Shown here piece after piece: positions 50,733 through 59,036 of a DNA stretch of 64,000 bases. Source of the stretch: DATKJS01 sp964551995 (GTDB lineage: Bacteria > Acidobacteriota > Aminicenantia > Aminicenantales > Saccharicenantaceae); assembly GCA_964551995.1 (NCBI GenBank), contig CAZKFD010000004.1:1-64000 (forward strand). Reading direction: 5' to 3'. The notes under the pieces are model-generated. The model was not told where the DNA came from. It saw only the letters and a list, made by a program, of their open reading frames with translations, and searched no databases. The position numbers and the translations under genes are program-made. Position 1 is the first letter of the stretch; each line of letters starts with the position of its first letter.

Positions 50733-52517
50733 ATGACGGAAATCACCTGCACTCTCAAGATCCTTCCCGACGGCCTCACGGTCCGGGCGAAGTCCGGCGA
50801 GCTGCTCGCCGATGTTCTCGAACGGGCCGGCGTGTCGCTGAGCCTCTATTGCCACAAAAAAGGGCTGTGCGGGAAATGCGCCGTGCGGATCCGATCGGGA
50901 CTTCTTCCCTTTCTCGACGCCCACGAGAAGGCCGTTCTCGAGAAGAGGGGTCTCAGCCCGGACTACAGGCTGGCGTGCATGTTCCGCCTCGGGGGCGACA
51001 CGGCCATCGAAACGCTTCCCGGGTCACGGTTGGGACGGGTGGCCGTCCTCGAGGCCGGAGTATCCCGGCCGGTCGTTTTCGATCCCCAGGTCCGCAAGCT
51101 TTCCCTTGCCTTAGAGAAACCGCCACTCACCTCACCCGAGGCTCTGACGGAGAGTATGGCCGAGGCTCTCGGAACCGAGGGCCTCCGATTTCCGGGGGCG
51201 GCCTTGAGAAGCCTGGGGAGAATCGCGGCCGGCGGCGAGCCTCCCCGTCTGGTGACGGCGGTTCTCTACGGCGAGCAAGACATCCTGGAAATCGAAGAGG
51301 GCGACACCTCGGGACAGACCTACGGACTGGCCGTCGATATCGGGACGAGCACCGTGGTCGTCGAGCTCGTCGACCTCAACTCGGGGACGACGGTTGGGCG
51401 CGCGGCCTCCATGAACAGCCAGGCCTCCTACGGTGCCGACGTGGTCTCGCGGATCACGTATGCCTTCCAGAATCCGGACAACCTGCAGCGCCTGCGGAAG
51501 TCTATCGTCCATCTGCTGAACGGCATCGTCGCCGACCTCTCGGAGCGGACGGGCGTCGCCCGGGAGCGCATCTATGAGGCCGTCGTCGCGGGAAACGCGG
51601 CCATGAACCACCTGCTCTGCGGCGTGAGCGTCGATTCGCTGGCCCTCTCGCCGTTCCATGCGGTCTTTTCGAGCCTCCCGCCGCTTCCTGCGGCGGACCT
51701 CGGTCTCGAGCTCCACCCGTCGGCCCGCGTGTTCATCGTCCCCAATATCCGCAGTTTCGTCGGCGGGGACATCACGGCCGGGCTGGCGGCTTGCGAACTC
51801 GCGAACGAGCCCGGTAACGCCCTGTTTATCGACATCGGGACCAACGGGGAGATCGTCCTCAAGAAGGGGCCGCGCTTCATGGCCACTTCGACGGCGGCGG
51901 GTCCGGCATTCGAAGGGATGAGCATCGGTTGCGGCATGCTCGCCGTCGAGGGGGCCGTGCAGAGGGTCGAGTGGCGCGACGGATTCCAGCTCCAGACGAT
52001 CGGCGGCCTCCCTCCCCAGGGCGTGTGCGGGACGGGCCTCATCGACATCGTGGCGCTCGGCTTGGCCCACGGGCTGATCGGCCGCGGCGGCAAGATCTCG
52101 GCTCCAGGCAAAAAACTTCGTCTGACCGACGAGATCAGCCTCAGCCAACACGACGTGCGGGAGATCCAGCTCGCCGCCGGAGCCATTAAGACGGGGGTCC
52201 GGCTGATGCTCAAGGAGTTTCAGGTCCGCCCCGACGACCTGGAGGCCGTCTATGTCGCCGGCGCCTTCGGCAATTCGCTCGACATCGGCCACAGCCTGTC
52301 TCTGGGCCTTCTGCCGTCGATCGCCGGCGACAGGATCCGGTTCGCCGGAAATTCCTCACTGGCCGGGGCTCGCCGGCTCCTGGTCTCGGCCCCCGAGCGG
52401 GCGGCCGCGGAATCTCTCGCGAGGAGTGTCGACCATGTCTCGCTCGCGACTCGGCCCGACTTTCAAGACGAGTTCGTGCGCAGCCTCGAGTTCGGGCCGT
52501 TCTCCGGAGGTGAATGA
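50733..52517 (+). CDS. RACo-type corrinoid activation protein (2Fe-2S ferredoxin plus ASKHA ATPase, DUF4445)
   Basis: This protein reduces the inactive cob(II)alamin of a corrinoid protein to active cob(I)alamin using ATP. 594 residues. The N-terminal 2Fe-2S domain has cysteines C40, C46, C49 and C82 (YCHKKGLCGKC, YRLAC); a linker follows; then an ASKHA nucleotide-binding part (GLAVDIGTSTVVVELVDL, ALFIDIGTNGEIVLKKG, STAAGPAFEGMSIGCGM, AGAFGNSLDIGHS). The ATG follows GGCGGCGCGAG, not a strong site. It is the first gene of a four-gene operon, overlapping the next gene by 4 bases. The family assignment is firm; its corrinoid partner is the product of 53404-54060 by context. Confidence 0.92.
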   Translation: MTEITCTLKILPDGLTVRAKSGELLADVLERAGVSLSLYCHKKGLCGKCAVRIRSGLLPFLDAHEKAVLEKRGLSPDYRLACMFRLGGDTAIETLPGSRLGRVAVLEAGVSRPVVFDPQVRKLSLALEKPPLTSPEALTESMAEALGTEGLRFPGAALRSLGRIAAGGEPPRLVTAVLYGEQDILEIEEGDTSGQTYGLAVDIGTSTVVVELVDLNSGTTVGRAASMNSQASYGADVVSRITYAFQNPDNLQRLRKSIVHLLNGIVADLSERTGVARERIYEAVVAGNAAMNHLLCGVSVDSLALSPFHAVFSSLPPLPAADLGLELHPSARVFIVPNIRSFVGGDITAGLAACELANEPGNALFIDIGTNGEIVLKKGPRFMATSTAAGPAFEGMSIGCGMLAVEGAVQRVEWRDGFQLQTIGGLPPQGVCGTGLIDIVALGLAHGLIGRGGKISAPGKKLRLTDEISLSQHDVREIQLAAGAIKTGVRLMLKEFQVRPDDLEAVYVAGAFGNSLDIGHSLSLGLLPSIAGDRIRFAGNSSLAGARRLLVSAPERAAAESLARSVDHVSLATRPDFQDEFVRSLEFGPFSGGE

Positions 52518-53407
52518 TGAGCCTCTCGTTTCTCGATCTCGCGAAGCGCAGGATTGTATTATTGGACGGCGCCATGGGGACGGAGCTCATGGCCCGCGGG
52601 CTTCCCCAGGGGGCCTGCCCCGAGGTCTGGAACGCGGAGAAACCCGGGCTCGTCCAGGAAGTGTACCGGGCTTATTTTGCCGCCGGGGCCGATGCCGTCT
52701 CGACGAACAGCTTCGGCGGCAGCCGGATCAAGCTGGCGGGACACGGGCTCGATACGCGGGCCTTCGAGCTGAACCGCTCCGCCGCGCGCCTGGCGCGCGA
52801 GATCGCGCCACCCGGCCGGGCTGTGGCCGGGAGCATGGGCCCGACGGGAAAATTCCTCAAGCCCCAGGGCGAGTTCACAGAGGAGGAATTCGAGTCTGCC
52901 TTTGCCGAACAGGCCCGGGGCCTCGCCGAAGGAGGGGCGGATGTCCTGCTCATCGAGACCCAATACGACCTCCGCGAGGCCCTCTGCGCCGTCCGCGGCG
53001 CCCGGCGGGGTTCCGTCCTTCCTGTCATGGCCACGATGACCTTCAATGCCGTGCCGAGGGGCTATTTCACTCTCATGGGGGACACCGTTTCGCGGTGCCT
53101 GTCGGAGCTCGAAACGGCGGGCGCATGCGCCGTCGGGGCCAATTGCACGCTGAACAGCGAACAGATGGCGGGACTCGTCCGGGCCATGCGGCCCGAGACG
53201 GGGCTGCCTCTCATCGCCCAAGCCAACGCGGGAAAGCCCGCGCTCGACGCGGACGGCCGCGTCGTCTACTCCCAGAGCCTCGAGGACTACGTCCGGTTCG
53301 TGCCGGAGATCGTCCGGGGCGGCGCGAACATCGTCGGGGGCTGTTGCGGCACGACCCCCGCCTTCATCCGGGCCATGGCCGAAATTCTGGCAAGGAGTGA
53401 ACGATGA
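52514..53407 (+). CDS. Homocysteine S-methyltransferase domain protein (MetH N-terminal type)
   Basis: A 297-residue protein with the homocysteine S-methyltransferase fold. The first strand LDGAMGTELMARGL, SNSFGG-like VSTNSFGGSR, and three zinc cysteines C211 (GANCTLN), C277 and C278 (GGCCGTTP) are the hallmarks. It equals the first domain of MetH, which activates homocysteine thiolate for methylation. The adjacent corrinoid protein has the MetH cap and B12 domains, so together they would make a split methionine synthase. Starts at 52514 (overlapping the RACo stop) or 52517, both served by GGAGG. Other methyl acceptors cannot be excluded. Confidence 0.9.
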   Translation: MMSLSFLDLAKRRIVLLDGAMGTELMARGLPQGACPEVWNAEKPGLVQEVYRAYFAAGADAVSTNSFGGSRIKLAGHGLDTRAFELNRSAARLAREIAPPGRAVAGSMGPTGKFLKPQGEFTEEEFESAFAEQARGLAEGGADVLLIETQYDLREALCAVRGARRGSVLPVMATMTFNAVPRGYFTLMGDTVSRCLSELETAGACAVGANCTLNSEQMAGLVRAMRPETGLPLIAQANAGKPALDADGRVVYSQSLEDYVRFVPEIVRGGANIVGGCCGTTPAFIRAMAEILARSER

Positions 53408-54060
53408 AGAGCTCAGAGCTTTTCGACGAGATGCGGCAGGCGATCATCGACGGCAACGGCGCCAGGGCCGGGAAGCTGGCCGGAGAGGCCGTCCGGGAGG
53501 GGCTCGACCTCCTTGAAGTTATTGAAAAGGGATATGTTCCGGGGATCGAGAAGGTCGGCGATCTCTGGGAGGAAGGCGAGTACTTCCTGCCCGAGCTCAT
53601 CAGCAGCGCCGAGGCCATGAAGGCGGCCATGGCCGTTCTCGAGCCCGAGCTCCAGCGCGGCCATCTCCAGGCTGCGACGGGCGGCCGGGTCGTCATCGGC
53701 ACGGTCGAAGGCGACATCCACGACATCGGGAAGAGCCTCGTCGCCTCGATGCTTCAGGCCGGCGGCTTCGAGGTCTTTGATCTCGGCGCCGACGTCAGGC
53801 TCGAGCGCTTTATCGAGAAGGCCGAGGCCGTCGGGGCGCAGTTCATCTGCCTTTCAGCCCTGCTGACGACGACGATGGTCAACCAGAAGCGGCTGATCGC
53901 GCTCCTCCGCGAGAGGAACCTCCGGGACAAATACAAGGTCCTCGTCGGCGGCGCCCCGGCCAGCCAGAAATGGGCCGAAGAGGCCGGCGCCGACGGATAC
54001 GCCGAGAACGCCGTCGCGGCCGTAAAGCTGGCGAAGAGCTTGGCGACACGGCGGCCTTAG
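53404..54060 (+). CDS. Corrinoid-binding methyl carrier protein
   Basis: A 218-residue MtbC/MtaC/MetH-type corrinoid protein. An N-terminal helical cap (GYVPGIEKVGDLWEEGEYFL, PELISSAEAMKAAM), then a B12-binding Rossmann fold with the cobalt-ligand motif DIHDIGKS (H106), SALLTTTM and VGGAPASQKWAEEAGADGYA. It carries the methyl group on cobalt between the MttB-type methyltransferase and the acceptor enzyme. It overlaps the homocysteine enzyme gene by 4 bases (ATGA) and is followed by the methyltransferase gene after 10 bases, so the three are one unit. Confidence 0.93.
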   Translation: MKSSELFDEMRQAIIDGNGARAGKLAGEAVREGLDLLEVIEKGYVPGIEKVGDLWEEGEYFLPELISSAEAMKAAMAVLEPELQRGHLQAATGGRVVIGTVEGDIHDIGKSLVASMLQAGGFEVFDLGADVRLERFIEKAEAVGAQFICLSALLTTTMVNQKRLIALLRERNLRDKYKVLVGGAPASQKWAEEAGADGYAENAVAAVKLAKSLATRRP

Positions 54061-54070
54061 GAGTGCTGCC

Positions 54071-55540
54071 ATGATCAAGACAAAGAGACCGAAAGTCGAG
54101 TTTCTGAGCCCCCGTCTCGTCGACAAGATCGTCGACGAGGGGCTGGCCTTGCTCGAAACGCAAGGGATTTTCGTCGAAAACAGGGAGGCATTGGAGCTCC
54201 TGACCGGCGCCGGGGCCCGCGCAGATGCCGCCTCTCAGCACGTCTGGATCGGCCCGGGGCTCGTCCGCGACTGCCTGGCCACCACGCCTTCTTCCGTGAC
54301 CATGTACGACCGGAGCGGTGGCGCGGCTTACCGCGTTGGCGGCGACGAGGTCCACTTCGATCCCGGCTCGGCGGCCGTCACCCTCCTCGACCACGACACG
54401 CAGGAGCAGAGAAAGGCGGGCACCCACGACCTCCTCGAATTCTATCGGGTCGTCGAGACGCTGGAACATGTCCATTTCCAGAGCACCGGGCTCATCAGCT
54501 CGGACGTTCCGCCGGCCGTTGCGGACTGCTACCGGCTCTATCTGGGGCTGCTCGCCTCCGTCAAACCGTTCGTCACGGGGACTTTCCGCGTCGAAGGCTT
54601 CCAGCCCATGAAAGACTTCCTGGTTGCCGTCCGCGGGAGCGATGAGGAGCTGGCCCGCAAGCCCCTGGCCATTTTTGACGCCTGCCCCTCCCCTCCCCTC
54701 AAGTGGAGCAACCTGACGGCGCAGAGCCTGATCGACTCCGCCCGCGCGGGTATCCCCTCCGAGCTCATCTCGATGGGGATGACCGGTGCGACCTCGCTCG
54801 TCACGATCGCCGGCACCCTCGTCCAGCACGTGGCCGAGAACCTCTGCGGTCTGGTCATCTGCCAGCTGGCCCGCCGGGGCGCGCCGGTCATCTTCGGCGG
54901 TTCCCCCTCGAGCTTCGACATGAAGAAGGGGACGACGCCGATGGGGGCCGTCGAGACCATGATGATCGATGCGGCCTACGCCCAGATCGGCAAGCGCCTG
55001 AAACTTCCGACCCACGCGTACATGGCGTTGAGCGATTCCAAGATCAACGACGCGCAGAGCGGCATCGAAACGGCCCTGGGGGCCGCCCTGGCGGCCCTCG
55101 CCGGCGTCAACGTCATCTCCGGGCCGGGAATGCTGGATTTCGAGAGCTGCCAGAGCCTCGAGAAGCTCTGCCTCGACAACGAGATCTGCGGCATGGCCTA
55201 CCGGCTCGCGGAGGGCATCGCCCAGCGGGATGAGCCCATCGCGCTGGAAGAGTTCAAGAGCTTCACTCCGGGCGGGTCCTTCCTGACCTCTCCCCACACC
55301 CGCCGGTGGTACAGGACCGAGCACACGCGGCCGCGGCTCATGGACCGCGACCGGTATCAGGACTGGGTCCTCGCCGGGCGCCGCTCCGCCCTGGACAAAG
55401 CCCACCAGGACGTTCGTGAGAGGCTTGCAAAATACAGCCCGCCGCCGCTCTCCGACGGCCTGCGCCGGGAACTGGAAAAGATCATGAGGACTTACGCCGT
55501 GTCCCAGGGAGCCTGGCCCCTTCCGGACTCACAGTTCTAG
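54071..55540 (+). CDS. MttB-superfamily (non-pyrrolysine) corrinoid methyltransferase
   Basis: A 489-residue member of the trimethylamine methyltransferase superfamily, which moves a methyl group from an amine to a corrinoid protein. Typical stretches: LLETQGIFVENREALELL near the start, FQSTGLISSDVPPAVADCYR, and SVKPFVTGTFRVEGFQPMKD. The frame has no internal TAG, so it is not the pyrrolysine-containing trimethylamine enzyme. Non-pyrrolysine relatives (MtgB type) use quaternary amines such as glycine betaine, carnitine or proline betaine. The exact substrate is unknown. It ends the operon and overlaps the convergent nuclease gene by 4 bases. Confidence 0.9.
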   Translation: MIKTKRPKVEFLSPRLVDKIVDEGLALLETQGIFVENREALELLTGAGARADAASQHVWIGPGLVRDCLATTPSSVTMYDRSGGAAYRVGGDEVHFDPGSAAVTLLDHDTQEQRKAGTHDLLEFYRVVETLEHVHFQSTGLISSDVPPAVADCYRLYLGLLASVKPFVTGTFRVEGFQPMKDFLVAVRGSDEELARKPLAIFDACPSPPLKWSNLTAQSLIDSARAGIPSELISMGMTGATSLVTIAGTLVQHVAENLCGLVICQLARRGAPVIFGGSPSSFDMKKGTTPMGAVETMMIDAAYAQIGKRLKLPTHAYMALSDSKINDAQSGIETALGAALAALAGVNVISGPGMLDFESCQSLEKLCLDNEICGMAYRLAEGIAQRDEPIALEEFKSFTPGGSFLTSPHTRRWYRTEHTRPRLMDRDRYQDWVLAGRRSALDKAHQDVRERLAKYSPPPLSDGLRRELEKIMRTYAVSQGAWPLPDSQF

Positions 55541-56937
55541 TCCAGGGCTGTGGAGTCGAGGTATCTCGGGACGTCCACGTCCCATCCCCGTTCACGCCGG
55601 ACCCTGTCGGCGAACCCCAGGGCCACCTCTTCGTCGCCGTGGGTGACGAACAGCCGGCGGGGGGGCGTCCGGAACCCGTCCAGCCACCTGGCCAGGGCCT
55701 TCCGGTCGGCGTGGGCCGAGAACCGGTTGATCTTGGCCACTTTGGCCTTGACGGGGAGCCATTGGCCGTGGATTCTGACCGGGCTCTCCCCTTCCAGGAT
55801 CTGGCGGCCCAGGGTTTCCCGCGCCTGGTATCCCACGAAAAGGACAGTGGATTCGGGCCGCGCGATGTTGTAGAGCAGATGGTGCTTGATGCGGCCTCCG
55901 GTGCACATCCCGGAGCCGGCCATGATGACCGAGGAGCCCTTGGCGGCGTTGATCGCCTTGGATTCCTCGATGTTCTGCACGATGACCAGCCCCGGGAAGT
56001 CGAAGGGGTTCTTTCCCTCCCGGAACAGGGCCAGGGCCTCGTCGTCGAGGTCCTCGGGATGGCGTTCGAAGGCCGCCGTGACCTCACGGGCCATGGGGCT
56101 GTCCAGGTAGATGGGCAGCTCCGGGATGACCCCGTTCCGGACGAGACGGCTAAAATGGAACATGAGCTCCTGGGCCCGTTCGATGGCGAAGGTGGGGATG
56201 AGGACGTTTCCCCCGGAACGGACAGCGGCCCGCACGGTCTCCGCGAGGATCTCGCCGATCTCCTTGGGGTCCTCGTGGTCCCGGTCCCCGTATGTCGATT
56301 CCATCACGACGTAGTCGGCCCGATCGAAGAGCGAGGGGTCGCGGAGGAAGGGCTTGTCCCATTGGCCGATGTCGCCGGAAAAAACGATGGTCCGCGGGCT
56401 CCCGTTCTCCCGGGCGGTGATTTCGACCATGGCCGAGCCGAGGATGTGGCCGGCGTCCCAGAAGCGGGCCGTCAGGGCGTCGCCCAGGGGAATCGTGTGC
56501 CCGTAGGCGGCCTCCTCGACGAGGGGCATCGTCCTCTGAACGTCCTGCACCGTGTACAGCGGGATCTCCGGATGAGCCCCCTGGCGGCCTTCCTTCCTGT
56601 GGCGCTTGGCCTTGTAGGCAGTGTCTTCTTCCTGGATCCGGGCCGCGTCCATGAGGGCGATCGAAACGAGGTCGGCCGTTCCGGCGGTCGTGAGGACCGT
56701 CCCCGAGAAGCTCTCATGGACGATCTTGGGAATGAGCCCCGAGTGGTCCAGGTGGGCGTGCGTCAGGAGAATGACGTCGATATCGCCCGTCGGGACGGGA
56801 AACGGGCCCCAGTTCCGCTCAAGGAAGGGGCGCTCCTGGAACAGTCCGCAGTCGACGAGGACCTTCATCCCGCCGGCCTCGAAGAAATAGCACGATCCGG
56901 TCACCTGTCTCGCGGCCCCGCAGAACGTGATGTTCAT
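55537..56937 (-). CDS. Metallo-beta-lactamase/beta-CASP nuclease (CPSF73-like)
   Basis: A 466-residue RNA-processing nuclease of the beta-CASP group. Metal motif THAHLDHSGLIP, further ligands in WDAGHILGSAMVEI and FSGDIGQWDKPFL, and beta-CASP motifs in VVMESTYGDRDHED, IPTFAIERAQELMFHF and MAGSGMCTGGRIKHHL. The C-terminus has FSAHADRKALARWLDGF and LFVTHGDEEVALGFADRVR. It likely acts as an exo- or endoribonuclease. There is no KH domain. It converges with the corrinoid operon, with a 4-base overlap of stops. Confidence 0.92.
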   Translation of the reverse strand: MNITFCGAARQVTGSCYFFEAGGMKVLVDCGLFQERPFLERNWGPFPVPTGDIDVILLTHAHLDHSGLIPKIVHESFSGTVLTTAGTADLVSIALMDAARIQEEDTAYKAKRHRKEGRQGAHPEIPLYTVQDVQRTMPLVEEAAYGHTIPLGDALTARFWDAGHILGSAMVEITARENGSPRTIVFSGDIGQWDKPFLRDPSLFDRADYVVMESTYGDRDHEDPKEIGEILAETVRAAVRSGGNVLIPTFAIERAQELMFHFSRLVRNGVIPELPIYLDSPMAREVTAAFERHPEDLDDEALALFREGKNPFDFPGLVIVQNIEESKAINAAKGSSVIMAGSGMCTGGRIKHHLLYNIARPESTVLFVGYQARETLGRQILEGESPVRIHGQWLPVKAKVAKINRFSAHADRKALARWLDGFRTPPRRLFVTHGDEEVALGFADRVRRERGWDVDVPRYLDSTALD

Positions 56938-57037
56938 GCCTGCACCTCGCTCAAGCGTCGGCTCGAAAACCCAACGGCCGCGGCGGGGATGCCTCCGCCG
57001 TCACAGTCCGGATAAAACCCGCGTATGCCCGGGACCA

Positions 57038-57490
57038 TTAGCCCTTCAGCCAGTTCTCCCAGGCCGCGCGCCGGGGAAAATACATGAAGACGAGGACGAT
57101 GGAGACGAAGAGGAGGATATAAAGATCGATATACAAGCCCGCGAGGAGGAAGAGGCCGAGCCCCAGGATCGCCGGCACCTCTCCCAGCACGGTCGTCACG
57201 AGGGAAACCCTCTGGAGCCTGTGGAGCGCGGTCTTGAGAACCGCGCCCGGCGGCTCTTTGAGGAGGATGTGCCTGAGGACCCGGATCAGGATGACGGCCG
57301 CCACCGCCGCCCCGAAGAAGATGTAGCGCAGCCGCTGGACGTCGGTCACCGCGGCGAAGCCGTGAAACGGCCTCAGGCGGGCCCGGATGAACTCGGCGAC
57401 GGCCAGGCAAATGAAGAGGCTGATGATCGTCGAAATGCCGACCAGCGAGACCGTCCTGAAGGCCCCTCTGATTTCATCCTGGACATCCAT
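57038..57490 (-). CDS. Membrane protein of unknown function
   Basis: A 150-residue protein with about four membrane helices (SLVGISTIISLFICLAV, YIFFGAAVAAVILIRVL, LGEVPAILGLGLFLLAGLY, LYILLFVSIVLVFMYF). The ATG at 57490 follows GGAGG by 5 bases; the frame upstream adds a non-hydrophobic tail without a site. Basic loops between helices 2 and 3. No family is recognised. It lies divergent to a lipoprotein hydrolase gene and 100 bases upstream of the beta-CASP nuclease, probably as its own unit. Confidence 0.72.
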   Translation of the reverse strand: MDVQDEIRGAFRTVSLVGISTIISLFICLAVAEFIRARLRPFHGFAAVTDVQRLRYIFFGAAVAAVILIRVLRHILLKEPPGAVLKTALHRLQRVSLVTTVLGEVPAILGLGLFLLAGLYIDLYILLFVSIVLVFMYFPRRAAWENWLKG

Positions 57491-57577
57491 CTCGGCCTCC
57501 TTGACGAAAATGGCGGACCGGGTCGCGGGAGCCTCGCCCGTCCGGACGATTATATTTGAAACTGAGCGCCGGGGCAA

Positions 57578-57606
57578 TTGTCCCCGCGCCCTCGAAAGCC
57601 TATACT
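57578..57606 (+). promoter_or_regulatory. Promoter of the lipoprotein hydrolase gene
   Basis: TTGTCC (57578-57583) and TATACT (57601-57606) are separated by 17 bases, 41 bases before the ATG. Confidence 0.55.
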
Positions 57607-57646
57607 ATCGGCGACATCCGACGGCCCGTGCCGGCGAGGTTGGCCC

Positions 57647-59011
57647 ATGACAAAAAGATTTTTTCCGGCATTCATGACGGTCCTGATCCTGGCTCCGTTC
57701 GTCTTCACGAGCTGCGCCAAAAACCCTGATCGTCAGACGGACCTGGCCAAGGCCCGCCGTTTCCTGGCGTGCCTCGAAGCGGGCGATTTCGAGCGTGCGG
57801 TCCGGGACTTCGACGAGACCATGCTCAAGGTTTCGGGCCCCGAGAAGCTGGCGACGTTCTGGAAAAAGCAGCTTCCGAACGAGCTCGGGGCCTTCAAGAA
57901 GGAGACGGGTTCGAGGCAGGAGAAGTCCGGAAATTACGAATTTATCTACCTCACCTGCGAATTCGAAAAAAAGGCGCTGGACCTGAGGGTCGTCTTCGAC
58001 ATGGGCGGGCGGATCGCCGGCTTCCAGCTCGTGCCCGCCGGCCCCGTCAAGTATGCGCCTCCGGCCTACGCCGACCCGTCGGCATTCGAGGAGACCGAAG
58101 TCAGGGTGGGGGCCGGCGAATGGAAGCTTCCGGGCACACTGACAAAACCCAAGGGGCCGGGCCCCTTCCCGGGCCTGGTTCTCGTCCACGGCTCGGGGCC
58201 CAACGACAGGGACGAGACACTGGGCCCCAACAAGCCGTTCAAGGACCTGGCCTGGGGCCTCGCCAGCCGGGGGATCGCCGTTATCCGCTACGACAAGCGG
58301 AGCAAGGTTTATCGGGAGAAGATCATCGCCGATCCCAAAGTCGAGGCCTCCATGACGGTCAAGGATGAGACTATCGACGACGCCCTGGCGGCCGCGGCCC
58401 TCCTCCAGAAGACTCCTGAGATCGACGCCTCGCGGGTCTTCATCCTGGGGCACAGTCTCGGCGGCTATCTCATGCCCCGCATCGCCGTAGCAGCGAAGCC
58501 CCTCGGCATTGCGGGTTTCATCATGATGGCCGGCCTGACCCGGCCGCTCGCGGACACGATGCTGCGCCAGATGAACTATATCTACGGCCTGAACCCCGGC
58601 GCAGTGACGGAAGAGGACACGAAGAAGCTCGAGAGGATCGGGGAGACCGTCGAGAAGATCAAGGCCCTCAAGGACGCCGACCGCTCCTCCACCGTCAGGC
58701 TCCTCGGCGCAATGCCCGCCTACTGGCTTGACCTCAGGGGCTACGATCCGACGGAGCTCGCCCGGTCGGTCGGCAAGCCCATGTTGATCCTCCAGGGTGG
58801 ACGCGATTATCAGGTGACGACGGCAGATTTAGAAAACTGGAAAAAGTCCCTCGGGACGCGGACAAACGTCGAATTCCACCTCTATCCCCAGCTCAACCAT
58901 TTTTTCTTCGAAGGGCAGGGTCCCATCACTCCGGATGAGTACATGCTGGTCCAGGGCAGCGTGGCCCCGTACGTCATCGACGATATCGCGGCCTGGATCA
59001 AAAAATACTGA
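57647..59011 (+). CDS. Lipoprotein with DUF3887-like domain and alpha/beta hydrolase
   Basis: A 454-residue protein. A lipoprotein signal ends in the lipobox FTSC (cysteine 24). Residues 30-135 look like a DUF3887 helical/beta domain (LAKARRFLACLEAGDFERAV). The rest is an alpha/beta hydrolase: oxyanion region LVHGSGPNDRD, nucleophile elbow GHSLGG, LILQGGRDYQV with the likely acid, and the likely histidine in QLNHFFFEG. It may act as an esterase or peptidase at the membrane. The ATG at 57647 was chosen because the lipobox fits; GAGGTTGG lies 5 bases upstream. Confidence 0.83.
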   Translation: MTKRFFPAFMTVLILAPFVFTSCAKNPDRQTDLAKARRFLACLEAGDFERAVRDFDETMLKVSGPEKLATFWKKQLPNELGAFKKETGSRQEKSGNYEFIYLTCEFEKKALDLRVVFDMGGRIAGFQLVPAGPVKYAPPAYADPSAFEETEVRVGAGEWKLPGTLTKPKGPGPFPGLVLVHGSGPNDRDETLGPNKPFKDLAWGLASRGIAVIRYDKRSKVYREKIIADPKVEASMTVKDETIDDALAAAALLQKTPEIDASRVFILGHSLGGYLMPRIAVAAKPLGIAGFIMMAGLTRPLADTMLRQMNYIYGLNPGAVTEEDTKKLERIGETVEKIKALKDADRSSTVRLLGAMPAYWLDLRGYDPTELARSVGKPMLILQGGRDYQVTTADLENWKKSLGTRTNVEFHLYPQLNHFFFEGQGPITPDEYMLVQGSVAPYVIDDIAAWIKKY

Positions 59012-59036
59012 ACAGAAGCCTTTTTCCCGGGAGTCT

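Noticed and set aside
50600..50733. Cobalamin riboswitch upstream of the corrinoid operon
   Set aside because: The gap after the permease is only about 50 bases, too short, and no B12-box-like sequence is seen.
55531..55540. TAG stop of the MttB-type gene as a pyrrolysine codon
   Set aside because: It lies at the end of a full-length protein, whereas pyrrolysine is internal (about residue 330) in true MttB; no pyl genes are present.
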